This document shows positions 1 to 7,572 of a stretch of DNA of 16,307 nt, in pieces. The notes beneath the pieces are model-generated. The model did no database searches. It saw nothing but the letters and a program-made list of their open reading frames with translations, and was not told the origin of the DNA. This stretch comes from Pseudomonadota bacterium (lineage in GTDB: Bacteria > Bdellovibrionota > Bacteriovoracia > Bacteriovoracales > Bacteriovoracaceae). The position numbers and the translations under genes were made by a program. Each line of letters begins with the position of its first letter. Position 1 is the stretch's first letter. The stretch covers positions 1-16,307 of the forward strand of contig JAEYUK010000126.1 in assembly GCA_023432655.1 (NCBI GenBank). Direction: 5' to 3'.

Positions 1-591
1 GCCTTAAGGGTCGGTTTTCAAGATATAAAATGCGAGAGAGAAGAATCTGAGCTAATAGAATTCTCCTTAAATAGAATTGAGGAGATCTCTGACAACTTAC
101 TTATGAGCTATAAAACTGGAAAATATAATGGCTCAAATTCCTTTGTAAAAGATCTCGAACTTTTAGTTAATGAAAAAAAGACCACTCATAGCTCAATTAA
201 GTTTGAAATTAAACATGAACCCTCTCTATCCCAATACCGATTCCTTCATTCAAGGTCTGACATGAATAGAGTAATTTCAAATCTACTCAATAACGCTGCA
301 GAATCGATTGAACACTCATCTGGAGAGGTTAAGATTGATGTTTCAATTAAAGATGGTTTACACCTATCTATTATTGATAACGGCAAAGGTATTCCCCCTG
401 AGGTTTTAAAACAATTTCAAGACAAAGCTTATTCATTCAATAAATCATCAGGTACAGGTCTTGGTCTTAACCACGCAAAAAGTTTCCTACAAAAGATTGG
501 AGGTCAACTTTTAATTCAATCTGAACCTAATCATGGCACAATTGTAAAACTACAATTACCAGAAGTTTCACTACAAAGGATTCATGTTTGA
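1..591 (+). CDS. Sensor histidine kinase, C-terminal part (5' end outside window)
   Basis: The reading frame is open from base 1, so this is the last 196 residues of a longer protein. What is visible is the HATPase_c catalytic domain: N-box around SNLLNNAAESIE, G1 box DNGKGIP and G2 box GTGLGLNHAK, the ATP-binding fold of two-component sensor kinases. The segment before it (LIEFSLNRIEEISDNLL) looks like the end of a dimerisation helix; the phospho-accepting His is not seen and would lie upstream. The protein ends right after the ATPase domain, so no receiver is fused to it. Its stop codon overlaps the start of the next gene, a single-domain receiver, which is therefore its likely phosphotransfer partner. 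The sensed signal cannot be told because the sensor region is missing. Confidence 0.9.
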   Translation, partial: ALRVGFQDIKCEREESELIEFSLNRIEEISDNLLMSYKTGKYNGSNSFVKDLELLVNEKKTTHSSIKFEIKHEPSLSQYRFLHSRSDMNRVISNLLNNAAESIEHSSGEVKIDVSIKDGLHLSIIDNGKGIPPEVLKQFQDKAYSFNKSSGTGLGLNHAKSFLQKIGGQLLIQSEPNHGTIVKLQLPEVSLQRIHV

Positions 592-896
592 TCATACTCA
601 TAGATGATGACAAACTAATCCATTTAGGATGGAAATTAAGAGCAAGAAAAGCAGGCTTAGTTTTTAGTTCTTTTTATACTGTGGATGAGTTTATCCAAGA
701 GCAAATCTCCAAAGATCTTATTAGTGATATCTATATTGATTCTGACCTAGGAAGTGGCATAAAAGGTGAAGAAGAAGCAAAGAGAATCTTTGAATTCGGT
801 TATTCAAACATTGTTTTAGCGACAGGTTATTCGGATATAAACAAATCAAACTATCCTTGGTTGAAAGATGTCATATCAAAGGAACCACCGTTTTAA
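588..896 (+). CDS. Stand-alone response regulator receiver domain
   Basis: 102-residue protein consisting only of a CheY-like receiver. Acidic pocket in IDDDK (residues 5-9), predicted phospho-acceptor Asp51 in YIDSDLG, switch Thr79 in LATGY, conserved Lys98 near the C-terminus (ISKEPP). There is no output domain, so it should act by protein contact or pass phosphate on. The start is TTG: AAAGGA at 575-580 lies 7 nt upstream, and the TTGA overlap with the kinase stop indicates translational coupling. An ATG at 584 in another frame runs only a few codons. At 102 aa it is slightly short for a receiver (about 120), with the last helix abbreviated. Cognate kinase: the upstream gene, inferred from the overlap. 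Confidence 0.82.
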   Translation: MIILIDDDKLIHLGWKLRARKAGLVFSSFYTVDEFIQEQISKDLISDIYIDSDLGSGIKGEEEAKRIFEFGYSNIVLATGYSDINKSNYPWLKDVISKEPPF

Positions 897-916
897 ATTT
901 ACAAACTGTTACATTT

Positions 917-939
917 TTACTTCCGCCAGGCGGAAGTAA
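917..939. repeat. Palindromic repeat, family A, copy 1
   Basis: Eleven-base arms TTACTTCCGCC and GGCGGAAGTAA around a single A, preceded by a T run. It lies 20 nt after the receiver gene stop. No T-tract follows the hairpin on either strand, so it is a poor intrinsic terminator. Related palindromes sit at 8376-8396 and 9269-9286, in the same orientation as judged by the 5' T-rich flank. Confidence 0.8.
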
Positions 940-986
940 GTCATAAATTCAAAAGCAGATACCACGCTCGAATTTCCTTCGATCCT

Positions 987-1049
987 AAAAGAAAAAGTCT
1001 TCCAGCACCCAATGAAGGGTGCCCTTGCAAAAGGAATGTTATGGAAGAC
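987..1049 (-). terminator. Intrinsic terminator of the small RNA
   Basis: Minus strand: closing stem GTCTTCCA/TGGAAGAC (1049-1042 with 1004-997), with the GC-rich hairpin GCACCC/GGGTGC stacked directly inside its 3' arm, followed at once by TTTTTCTTTT (996-987). This is a good Rho-independent signal, and it fixes the strand of the RNA. Confidence 0.65.
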
Positions 1050-1163
1050 ATGATCAGGGTGCTGACTCTGATTAGTTTGATGTTGCAACTAGTAATTGCC
1101 ATGTTGGAACTAATCGGATGAGGTTTTGGAGGAAGTGTGTTCAGCACTTCCTCACCTGATCAT
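988..1163 (-). ncRNA. Probable structured small RNA (about 176 nt, unknown family)
   Basis: Read on the minus strand. Start near 1163, seven bases after a -10 box; end in the T-tract at 996-987 (TTTTTCTTTT). Two folded domains are visible by eye. The 5' domain is closed by 1162-1155 with 1058-1051 (TGATCAGG/CCTGATCA; two further pairs beyond a bulge). It holds a hairpin 1152-1145/1137-1130 with loop CTGAACA and a stem 1115-1108/1077-1070 topped by a short stem with loop TACTA. The 3' domain is closed by 1049-1042 with 1004-997 (GTCTTCCA/TGGAAGAC). It holds hairpin CCTT-TTGC-AAGG and hairpin GCACCC-TTCATT-GGGTGC, and the T-tract follows the closing stem directly. It resembles no RNA family I recognise: no SRP, tmRNA, RNase P or 6S signatures. 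The alternative is a structured plus-strand mRNA with a 26-codon ORF at 1041-1121, less likely because only the minus strand has a promoter and a T-tract. Confidence 0.6.
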
Positions 1164-1169
1164 ATTTAA

Positions 1170-1198
1170 AGCGTAACAAAATTCAAAGTACGGTGCAA
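1170..1198 (-). promoter_or_regulatory. Sigma70-like promoter of the small RNA
   Basis: On the minus strand, -35 TTGCAC (1198-1193), exactly 17 bases of spacer, then -10 TACGCT (1175-1170) preceded by TGT, an extended -10 motif. The predicted start, six to seven bases later, falls at the first base of the 5' closing stem of the RNA. The -10 box is only a partial match, so the extended TGn matters to the call. Confidence 0.5.
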
Positions 1199-1217
1199 GA
1201 CCCACGATATGTCGAAG

Positions 1218-1232
1218 AGGTAGACGCTACCT
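1218..1232. repeat. Palindromic repeat, family B, copy 1
   Basis: AGGTAG-ACG-CTACCT, with an extra A-T and G-T pair below the stem. It lies 3 nt downstream of the ugd stop codon (minus strand), where it may serve as a weak terminator, as only a short pyrimidine run follows. The 13-base core GGTAGACGCTACC is identical to the copies at 7225 and 7612. Confidence 0.8.
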
Positions 1233-1234
1233 TT

Positions 1235-2548
1235 CTAACGGATGTGCTTGCCGATGGCGTAGTATGTGAAGCCTTGCTCCAGCACTTTCTTGGTGTTGTA
1301 GAGGTTTCGGCCGTCGAAAATGAGAGGAGCACTTAGGCGCGACTTGATTTCTTCGAAATCTGGAGCGCGGTACTGTTTCCACTCGGTCAAAACTAATAAG
1401 GCGTCAGCACCGTTAAGGGCCTCGTATTTGTTTTCGAATTGATCGACAGGGATACCCATCTTGGTCATGAGCTGCTCGAAGTGGTCAGCGGCTTCTGGGT
1501 CGTGGATGCGAACCTTAGCACCGGCTTCGTGAAGAGCTACAACAGTGTCGATCGCTGGTGTTTCACGAATATCGTCTGTATTAGCTTTAAAAGCAGTTCC
1601 CCAAAGAACGAAAGTTTTACCTTTGAGATCGTTGTTAAAATGCTTCATCACTTTTCCAACGAGGTATTTTTTCTGCTCTTTATTTACTTCTTCAACGGCT
1701 TCAACGATTTTGAAGTTAATGCCGTTTTCCTTAGCGGTGAAGACCAAGGCCTTCACGTCTTTTGGAAAACAAGAACCGCCGTAGCCTGGACCTGGGTATA
1801 AGAACTGAGAGCCGATACGAGAATCGGTTGAGATTCCGTGGCGAACTTCTTCCACGTCAGCGCCCACGATATCGCACAGGCGGGCGACTTCGTTCATGAA
1901 CGAGATTTTGGTAGCAAGAAAACAGTTAGCGGCATATTTGGTCATTTCCGCCGAAATGTTACTCATGCGGATGGTGCGCTTCACTTGGCGGTTAAATGGC
2001 TCGTAAAGCTCTTCAATGATCTCAGCGGCCGCATCTTCTTTGGCGCCGATGATGATTCGCTCAGGCTTCATGAAATCTTCAACGGCCGAGCCTTCTTTTA
2101 AGAATTCTGGGTTATTCACCACGTAGAACTTTTTATTAGTTTTAGATTTTAAATGCTCGCGCACTTTGTTTCCGGTTCCAACTGGGACTGTGGATTTCAC
2201 AACTACCACTGAACCATCTTTTAAGAATGGAGCAATGGAGTCGCAAGCGGCGAAGACATATTTAAGATCGGCTTGGCCATCATCAGAAGAGGGAGTTCCT
2301 ACAGCGAGAAAAACGGCTTCTGCTTTAGTGACTGAATCGTAAGAATTATCGAAGTGAAGGCGGCCTTCATTAAAATTTGACTGCATTAGTGGCTCAAGGC
2401 CTGGTTCAAAAATCGGGCACTCGCCTGTTTTCATTCGCTCAACTTTCGCAGCATCAATATCAATACAAGTCACTTCGTGACCCATTTCTGCAAAACAAGT
2501 TCCGGTAACTAAACCGACATATCCAGTGCCAATAATGCTTAGCTTCAT
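1235..2548 (-). CDS. ugd: UDP-glucose 6-dehydrogenase
   Basis: 437 residues, the usual bacterial Ugd length. It oxidises UDP-glucose to UDP-glucuronate with two NAD+, supplying the acidic sugar of surface polysaccharides; cytosolic. The N-terminal Rossmann motif is GTGYVGLVTGTCF (residues 7-19), with nucleotide-binding LAVGTPSSDDG and KSTVPVGT. The central domain has NPEFLKEGSAVEDF, and the catalytic Cys260 sits in PGPGYGGSCFPKD. The C-terminal UDP-binding domain contains GTAFKANTDDIRETPA. I chose ATG 2548 because GGAG lies 7 nt upstream and the protein then begins MKLSIIGTGYVG as in the family; the frame stays open to 2680, but those residues have no Ugd counterpart. The gene stands alone: a family B palindrome follows the stop and a divergent gene lies upstream. 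Confidence 0.95.
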   Translation of the reverse strand: MKLSIIGTGYVGLVTGTCFAEMGHEVTCIDIDAAKVERMKTGECPIFEPGLEPLMQSNFNEGRLHFDNSYDSVTKAEAVFLAVGTPSSDDGQADLKYVFAACDSIAPFLKDGSVVVVKSTVPVGTGNKVREHLKSKTNKKFYVVNNPEFLKEGSAVEDFMKPERIIIGAKEDAAAEIIEELYEPFNRQVKRTIRMSNISAEMTKYAANCFLATKISFMNEVARLCDIVGADVEEVRHGISTDSRIGSQFLYPGPGYGGSCFPKDVKALVFTAKENGINFKIVEAVEEVNKEQKKYLVGKVMKHFNNDLKGKTFVLWGTAFKANTDDIRETPAIDTVVALHEAGAKVRIHDPEAADHFEQLMTKMGIPVDQFENKYEALNGADALLVLTEWKQYRAPDFEEIKSRLSAPLIFDGRNLYNTKKVLEQGFTYYAIGKHIR

Positions 2549-2562
2549 TTTAGAGCTCCATT

Positions 2563-2625
2563 GAGAGTGAAAAGAGTGGTCATTTTCGTTAATTTTGGTG
2601 CTTTTGTCCATCTCGAGAGTGAAAA
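2563..2625. repeat. Short direct repeat in the ugd / secreted-protein divergent region
   Basis: GAGAGTGAAAA occurs at 2563-2573 and again at 2615-2625, 52 bases apart, between the divergent starts at 2548 and 2650. It could bind a shared regulator of the two promoters; no other evidence supports this. Confidence 0.35.
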
Positions 2626-2649
2626 TAGGGCAAACAGAAAGGAGAATAT

Positions 2650-3531
2650 ATGAGTACCTTTCTTGCCTTTTTCTTAGCACTTATCTCTTTTTCGGTTTGG
2701 TCCCAGGAATTTAAGTACAAAATGGAAGGCTCCTTCTCCACCGCTTCCTCGGACTCAACCCTGGAACCCGTGATCGTGAATTACACCATTAATTGGAACG
2801 AAACCTCCTCTGCCCTTCAGGGCATTTATCAGGATAATTATTTCTCACGGGAAGAACCTCACATGGTGGCGGGGACCGTTTCCACCGACGGCCGCGTTTT
2901 TAGTGTGATTTTTCCGAATGAAGTGAATGATGTGAAATCCATAACAATTAATACTGTTGAAGTGGGAAAATCCTCAGGCAGTATCCCCGTCACCATTGTG
3001 ACCAGAGACAATGTGGGAAGACCCATCGATGCGCCTAACACATTCGCCTTGATGGAAACACGGACCATCATTGATGAGAACTCCCCTCAGGACAACTCCA
3101 CCTGTAGTATTGGTTTCGGGACTCTCACTGGCTACTGCGGTCTTTATAAAGGCACCTTTTATGAAATCTCAGATACTCGCGACCGCTGTAATCTAAGTTC
3201 CTCCGGAGACCCGAGATTGGAATTTGCCACGGACACTAGCTTCAATTTTATTCCTAACTACATAGTGGGAGCGACGGATCTCGCTCGTCACCGCATTGGA
3301 ACTTTTTTACCAACGCCGCAATCAACCACTATCAATATTAGTAGCAGTGTTTGTCGGAGTTTACCGGCGACGGTCTTTGCGCCAAATAATTGTAAAACTC
3401 TCAATCTCTCAGGAGTCTTTTTTGAGCAGATTACAACGATTCTTTTCACCGGTACCTACACCATTACTGATGAACAGAATGGAGACTTTTGTAGTTATGG
3501 TGTGAATGTGCGGAGAGAGGTTCCGTATTAA
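2650..3531 (+). CDS. Secreted protein of unknown function
   Basis: 293 residues beginning with a Sec signal peptide (Met-Ser, hydrophobic LAFFLALISFSV, probable cleavage near WSQ-EF at about residue 19). There is no lipobox Cys, so it should be soluble in the periplasm or exported. The mature part is rich in Thr, Ser and Asn with beta-strand-like stretches. It has six cysteines, all in the second half, an even number that would suit disulfides outside the cytoplasm. I recognise no domain. The start has a clear GGAG six bases upstream. The gene is divergent from ugd, and its stop overlaps the stop of the convergent hicB-like gene by four bases (3528-3531), leaving no room for a separate terminator. 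Confidence 0.75.
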   Translation: MSTFLAFFLALISFSVWSQEFKYKMEGSFSTASSDSTLEPVIVNYTINWNETSSALQGIYQDNYFSREEPHMVAGTVSTDGRVFSVIFPNEVNDVKSITINTVEVGKSSGSIPVTIVTRDNVGRPIDAPNTFALMETRTIIDENSPQDNSTCSIGFGTLTGYCGLYKGTFYEISDTRDRCNLSSSGDPRLEFATDTSFNFIPNYIVGATDLARHRIGTFLPTPQSTTINISSSVCRSLPATVFAPNNCKTLNLSGVFFEQITTILFTGTYTITDEQNGDFCSYGVNVRREVPY

Positions 3532-3956
3532 AGAAGCAATTTAAAGGGAAACTCCGGCAGAATGTCTTTGATGTTCTTTAAACTTTTCAGTGTTGGATTT
3601 GCATACTTGGCCATTTCAAGTTTTTGGTAAGCATAGAGACTTTTAAAGTTGAGTAGATCTTTCATTTGGTGTTGAGTTAATCCCTTCTTTAATCTCGTTC
3701 TTCTCATCAAAAAAGCGAATGCGATAGAAGGGTCAACCTCGATAGCGACAACGGATTTCTTGTCTTTCATTTTTGTAAGAGGCAGTGGGAAAATAGTTTT
3801 TGAGTCTTCAGGCTCATCTAGAAGTAAATCCAATGCTTCTTTCGCGTTAAGTTTTAATTCCTCTAGTGTGTCGCCTTGAGTGATGCAATTAGGTAATTCT
3901 ATCCCTTGGGCCCAATAGCCATTCTTCTCTTTATGATATTTAAAATGGTAGATCAT
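3528..3956 (-). CDS. hicB: HicB-family antitoxin-like protein with C-terminal HTH, no HicA partner
   Basis: 142 residues. The N-terminal 45 or so have the HicB fold pattern: YHFKYHKEKNGYWAQGIELPNCITQGDTLEELKLNAKEAL, the degraded RNase-H-like domain that binds HicA. After a linker comes an XRE-type helix-turn-helix (about 80-125, RRTRLKKGLTQHQMKDLLNF) that would bind the operator. GGAG six bases upstream supports the ATG at 3956. HicA, the mRNA interferase normally adjacent, is absent: the convergent secreted gene abuts the stop, and the 150 bases upstream hold no HicA-like frame. It is therefore a solitary antitoxin or a domesticated regulator. An 18-base palindrome lies within its probable promoter, suggesting autorepression. 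Confidence 0.75.
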   Translation of the reverse strand: MIYHFKYHKEKNGYWAQGIELPNCITQGDTLEELKLNAKEALDLLLDEPEDSKTIFPLPLTKMKDKKSVVAIEVDPSIAFAFLMRRTRLKKGLTQHQMKDLLNFKSLYAYQKLEMAKYANPTLKSLKNIKDILPEFPFKLLL

Positions 3957-3986
3957 TGTTTCTCCTTCAGGGTCCCTTTATCCTAT

Positions 3987-4015
3987 ATACTACCACTTAT
4001 AGGTGGTAATTTCCA
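3987..4015 (-). promoter_or_regulatory. hicB promoter with embedded operator palindrome
   Basis: On the minus strand, -35 TGGAAA (4015-4010), 17-base spacer, -10 TAGTAT (3992-3987). The spacer is almost filled by the palindrome at 3991-4008 (plus strand TACCACTTATAGGTGGTA, one wobble pair). A repressor bound there would block polymerase, fitting autoregulation by the HTH of the HicB-like protein. Confidence 0.5.
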
Positions 4016-4108
4016 CATTCAGCTTAAGTACTCAATATAACGAGATCGAATTTGACTTAACCACTTCTTAAATTGCCCCATCCCCCCACTCCTCTCATAC
4101 TTAAAACT

Positions 4109-5917
4109 ATGAATGGCGAAGAAAAGGCCATGAAACTGGCCGAAGCAAGTAGGGAGGAATGGGAGAAATCGAGTTTTTTAAAAGAACTCTTCATGGGAAA
4201 CTTTGCCTATGATCTCATTCACCCCTTTCCAGAAAAAAAGGGAATGGAAAATGAAGCTTTCCTGGATTTCATTTCTCGTTTTAAAACTTTTATCACCAAT
4301 GAAGTAGACTCTGACCTGATTGACCGCGAAGGCAAAATCCCCCCTGAAGTCATCGAAAGACTTAAATCCTTAAAGGCCTTCGCTTTAAAAATCCCCAAGG
4401 AATATGGGGGGCATGGATTCACGCAATCCGAATACACTGAAATTTTAAAAGTCACGGCGACCAAAGACGCAAACCTTGTGGCCCTCCTCTCCGCTCATCA
4501 ATCCATAGGAGTTCCGCAACCCCTCATGATGTTTGGAACCAAGGCCCAGAAGGAAAAATACCTTCCCCGTTTTGCGAACGGAGCGATCTCGGCCTTTGCT
4601 CTCACGGAACCTGAAGCGGGATCGGATCCGGCGAATTTAGAAACCTCAGTCTTAGATAAAGGTGACCACTTCCTTCTTAATGGAGAAAAACTTTGGTGCA
4701 CCAACGGGACGATCGCGAGCATTATTACAGTCATGGCCCGGCACGAAGAGGATGACCGCATCAGTGCTTTTATTATCGAGATGAACTGGCCCGGTGTGAA
4801 AGTCGAGCATCGCTGTCACTTCATGGGACTTCGGGCCCTGGAGAATGGAGTTATTAGTTTTAAGAATGTAAAAGTTCCGAAGGAAAATCTTTTGGGTGAA
4901 CGTGGGCACGGCCTAAAGCTTGCTCTCATTACCCTTAATACCGGCAGGCTCTCTCTGCCAGCGGCGATTGCGGGAGCTTCAAAGAAATTTTTGGAAATTG
5001 CGCGCACTTGGTCTGTTGATCGGGAGCAATGGGGTAAACCGATTTATCAACACGAAGCTATTGCTCATAAGCTTTCGGATCTTGCGGCCAATACTTATGC
5101 GATGGAAGCGATCTCAGATCTTGCGACTGCACTTTACGATAATAATCAGGACATTCGGCTAGAAGCGGCGGTTGCGAAGCTTTTTTGTAGCGAAACCGGT
5201 TGGAAGGAAATTGATGATGTCCTTCAAATGCGTGGAGGCCGAGGGTATGAGACTGCTGATTCCCTTCGCGCTCGCGGAGAAGCGGCGATTCCAGTTGAAA
5301 GAATCATGAGGGATTTTAGAATCAATAGAGTTTTTGAAGGCACAACCGAAATCATGCATCTCTTTATTGCTCGAGAAGCGGTCGATAAACACTTAAAGAT
5401 ATCAGGCATCCTTCTCGATAAAAAAGTAAAACCCCTGGATAAACTTTTTAGTCTTCCAAAGATCTTTATGTTTTATTCGGGTTGGTATCTGAGACTTTGG
5501 GTTTACTGGCCATTTGGAAAAGGGCAACTGGGGTTCATTAAACGGGCCTCAAAAAAACTCGCCCGTCAGATTTTTCATGGAATGGTGATTCACGGTCCGG
5601 GTCTTCAAAATAAACAACTCTTCCTATTTCGCATTGTGGATATTGCGACTGAACTTTACGTGATGTCGGCTTGCCAATCAAAGTCCGAGCAGGTTCCAGG
5701 CTCAAAAGATTTGGCGCGTCTTTTTTGTGAGAACGCTCGACGAAGAATCGGGAATCTCTTTAAAGAGCTATGGAATAATTCTGATAACTTTAAATATAAA
5801 CTCGCCAAACAAATTGCGGGGGAAGAATTTTTGTGGCTGGAAGAAGGGATTATTAAAGATCGGGCGTTAAGACTCATTAAAAGTCCAACTTACCAGGAAG
5901 ACAGATTGCTTCATTAA
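4109..5917 (+). CDS. Acyl-CoA dehydrogenase, very-long-chain (ACADVL/ACAD9-like) type
   Basis: 602 residues from ATG 4109. FAD enzyme of the first beta-oxidation step, making trans-2-enoyl-CoA and passing electrons to ETF. The order of elements matches the family: N-terminal helical domain with KIPKEYGGHGF, signature FALTEPEAGSDPANLET (about 163-179), beta domain with LWCTNG, then DREQWGKPIYQHEAIAHKL and the flavin-binding QMRGGRGYE. Catalytic Glu410 lies in VFEGTTEIMHLF. About 160 extra C-terminal residues follow, as in the VLCAD/ACAD9 subgroup (whose members run about 620-650 aa), where that region helps membrane binding. The start is uncertain: no strong Shine-Dalgarno precedes 4109; an in-frame ATG at 4130 follows AAAAGG, and a TTG at 4073 is possible. 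The antiporter gene begins 15 bases after the stop, probably one transcript. Confidence 0.88.
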   Translation: MNGEEKAMKLAEASREEWEKSSFLKELFMGNFAYDLIHPFPEKKGMENEAFLDFISRFKTFITNEVDSDLIDREGKIPPEVIERLKSLKAFALKIPKEYGGHGFTQSEYTEILKVTATKDANLVALLSAHQSIGVPQPLMMFGTKAQKEKYLPRFANGAISAFALTEPEAGSDPANLETSVLDKGDHFLLNGEKLWCTNGTIASIITVMARHEEDDRISAFIIEMNWPGVKVEHRCHFMGLRALENGVISFKNVKVPKENLLGERGHGLKLALITLNTGRLSLPAAIAGASKKFLEIARTWSVDREQWGKPIYQHEAIAHKLSDLAANTYAMEAISDLATALYDNNQDIRLEAAVAKLFCSETGWKEIDDVLQMRGGRGYETADSLRARGEAAIPVERIMRDFRINRVFEGTTEIMHLFIAREAVDKHLKISGILLDKKVKPLDKLFSLPKIFMFYSGWYLRLWVYWPFGKGQLGFIKRASKKLARQIFHGMVIHGPGLQNKQLFLFRIVDIATELYVMSACQSKSEQVPGSKDLARLFCENARRRIGNLFKELWNNSDNFKYKLAKQIAGEEFLWLEEGIIKDRALRLIKSPTYQEDRLLH

Positions 5918-5932
5918 TTTTATTCTAGCCCC

Positions 5933-7231
5933 ATGAAGATTAAAGCATTTTTACCTCTGGTTGTCTTTGTCTCCCTCTTTCTCGGAGTCGGAATCTATTA
6001 CCATCTTAAAGGTGTGGAATTCGCTTTTTATCGACTGCCTGCCCCTGTAGCTGCAATCCCCGCAGTTGTGCTGGCGTTGATGCTTGCGAAGGGAACGATC
6101 GATGAGCGCTTCGAAAATTTTATCAAAGGCATGGGTGACACTAATATTCTCACCATGTGTTTAATTTATCTTCTGGCCGGTGCGTTTAGTGTCTTAACTA
6201 AATCCACCGGATCGGTAGAGGCGGCAGTACAGTTAGGACTAAACATCGCGCCACCGGCCTTTCTTTTACCTGGAATATTTATTCTGGCCTCCATCCTATC
6301 TTTAGCGATGGGGACTTCGATGGGAACTATTTCGGCCATCGCCCCAATCGCTGTAGGAATCGGGGAAAAGACTGGATTACCCATGCCTATTCTGATTGGC
6401 GCGGTAATCGGTGGAGCGATGTTCGGTGATAACCTTTCAATTATTTCCGATACAACGATTGCGGCCACCCGGACCCAAGGTGCCAGGATGGTGGATAAGT
6501 TTAAAGAGAATATTAAGCTCGCTCTTCCTGCCGCCATCATCACGGTATTGTGGCTTAGTACTATTGAAGTGAATGTTCCTGTACTGGAATCCAAAACCAT
6601 CGAGTGGGTTAAGATTTTTCCTTATCTCCTTCTCCTCGTGCTGGCGCTATCCGGAGTGAATGTTTTCCTTGCACTTTTTTTAGGAATCCTCGCGGCTTCA
6701 ATTGCCGGCTTCATGGTCATACCGGACTATGGAGTGCAAAAACTAAGTCAAAGCATCTTTAATGGTTTTAAAGAAATGCAGGAGATTTTTCTTCTCTCCC
6801 TTATGATGGGAGGCCTTGGGAAAATGATGAAGGATCAAGGTGGCATCTATTTTATCCAAGATGCATTTGAGAAAATCACCCACGCTCTTGGCCGTGGTGG
6901 ACGTTTCCATCGTTTTTTTACGGAGCTAAGTCTTGCCATGTCGGTGATGCTGGCCAATTTTTCTGTCGCCAATAACACTGTGGCCATTCTCATTTGTGGA
7001 GATTTTTTTAGAGAAGTTTCCAGTAAAGAAAAAATAACTCCAAAAAGAAGTGCCAGTCTTTTAGATATTTTTTCCTGTGTCACTCAGGGAATCATTCCTT
7101 ATGGAGCGCAGATTCTACTCGCGAGCCAGCTTTCCAAAGTTTCTCCGCTGGAGCTTAGTGGGAATGTGACTTATTGCTATCTTCTTGGTGGAGTCACCAT
7201 CTTGAATATGGTGTTAAGAACAAGAAGGTAG
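5933..7231 (+). CDS. NhaC-family Na+/H+ antiporter
   Basis: 432 residues, almost wholly hydrophobic, with about 10-12 membrane segments. The NhaC-family block is clear: PGIFILASILSLAMGTSMGTISAIAPIAVGI, then GGAMFGDNLSIISDTTIAATRTQG, where the Asp/Asn residues carry ion transport. It would exchange Na+ for protons across the inner membrane. The family also contains transporters of other substrates, so specificity is not certain. It follows the acyl-CoA dehydrogenase by 15 bases with no terminator between; the functional link is unclear. The stop codon TAG (7229-7231) is part of a family B palindrome, and the last residues (RTRR) run into that repeat, so the C-terminus may have been fixed by the repeat's insertion. 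Confidence 0.88.
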   Translation: MKIKAFLPLVVFVSLFLGVGIYYHLKGVEFAFYRLPAPVAAIPAVVLALMLAKGTIDERFENFIKGMGDTNILTMCLIYLLAGAFSVLTKSTGSVEAAVQLGLNIAPPAFLLPGIFILASILSLAMGTSMGTISAIAPIAVGIGEKTGLPMPILIGAVIGGAMFGDNLSIISDTTIAATRTQGARMVDKFKENIKLALPAAIITVLWLSTIEVNVPVLESKTIEWVKIFPYLLLLVLALSGVNVFLALFLGILAASIAGFMVIPDYGVQKLSQSIFNGFKEMQEIFLLSLMMGGLGKMMKDQGGIYFIQDAFEKITHALGRGGRFHRFFTELSLAMSVMLANFSVANNTVAILICGDFFREVSSKEKITPKRSASLLDIFSCVTQGIIPYGAQILLASQLSKVSPLELSGNVTYCYLLGGVTILNMVLRTRR

Positions 7232-7241
7232 ACGCTACCTT
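7225..7241. repeat. Palindromic repeat, family B, copy 2
   Basis: AAGGTAG-ACG-CTACCTT, followed by further T residues. It lies between the convergent antiporter and XRE genes and could terminate both. The antiporter stop TAG is inside its left arm. Confidence 0.85.
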
Positions 7242-7247
7242 TTAGCC

Positions 7248-7553
7248 TTAGGCCATGGCCTTTAGTTCGATTTCATAATTGCAATTTGCACGACGTAACA
7301 AGTCTCGAAGAGCGATTAGAATGAAGTACTTCTCACTGTCTTTTAAACGCTTTGCAAATTCTTTTGCTCGTTCAAGACTAACGAATTTACGCTCATTTTC
7401 AATATCACTAAGATGACTGACTGAAATTTTCAATACTTTCGACATTTGGGCCAAAGTCATATCTTCCGCTAGACGATGTGTTTTTAATAAATGGCCGAAA
7501 GTTGTGGGCCTAGAGCCCAATTCTGTTAACACCGTTTTAGCTGACTTTCTCAT
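7248..7553 (-). CDS. XRE-family helix-turn-helix regulator
   Basis: 101 residues. The HTH lies around residues 33-55 (MTLAQMSKVLKISVSHLSDIENER, in overlapping pieces MTLAQMSKVLKISV and SHLSDIENER), followed by a helical tail ending in DLLRRANCNYEIELKAMA. I chose ATG 7553 because GAGGGG sits about seven bases upstream; the longer open frame to 7601 would start inside the operator. Cytosolic DNA-binding protein, possibly the antitoxin half of a HigBA-like pair, but no toxin frame lies next to it. It is bracketed by two direct copies of the family B palindrome (7225 and 7612) and sits beside the RAYT gene, so it may be a passenger. It is probably autoregulated through the palindrome at 7576-7594. 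Confidence 0.8.
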   Translation of the reverse strand: MRKSAKTVLTELGSRPTTFGHLLKTHRLAEDMTLAQMSKVLKISVSHLSDIENERKFVSLERAKEFAKRLKDSEKYFILIALRDLLRRANCNYEIELKAMA

Positions 7554-7572
7554 ATTTAATCCCCTCACAGTT

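Noticed and set aside
1041..1121. A 26-residue hydrophobic plus-strand peptide with AAGGA five bases upstream, followed by a hairpin, like a type I toxin
   Set aside because: The plus strand lacks a clear promoter and T-tract, whereas the minus strand has both; the frame probably arises from the palindromic RNA structure. I keep it only as the alternative reading of the small RNA locus.
941..1147. 68-codon minus-strand frame
   Set aside because: It lies wholly in the structured RNA region, has no ribosome-binding site, and its sequence has no protein-like pattern.
917..1232. Reading the A palindrome, small RNA and B palindrome as one non-autonomous RAYT element
   Set aside because: The A/B order is reversed relative to the RAYT unit while both palindromes keep their orientation, so the ends do not match; independent insertions are simpler.
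4023..4082. 18-codon minus-strand frame upstream of hicB (starting Met-Gly-Gln), considered as a missing HicA
   Set aside because: Too short, with no HicA motif (no Gly-Trp or catalytic His); probably chance.
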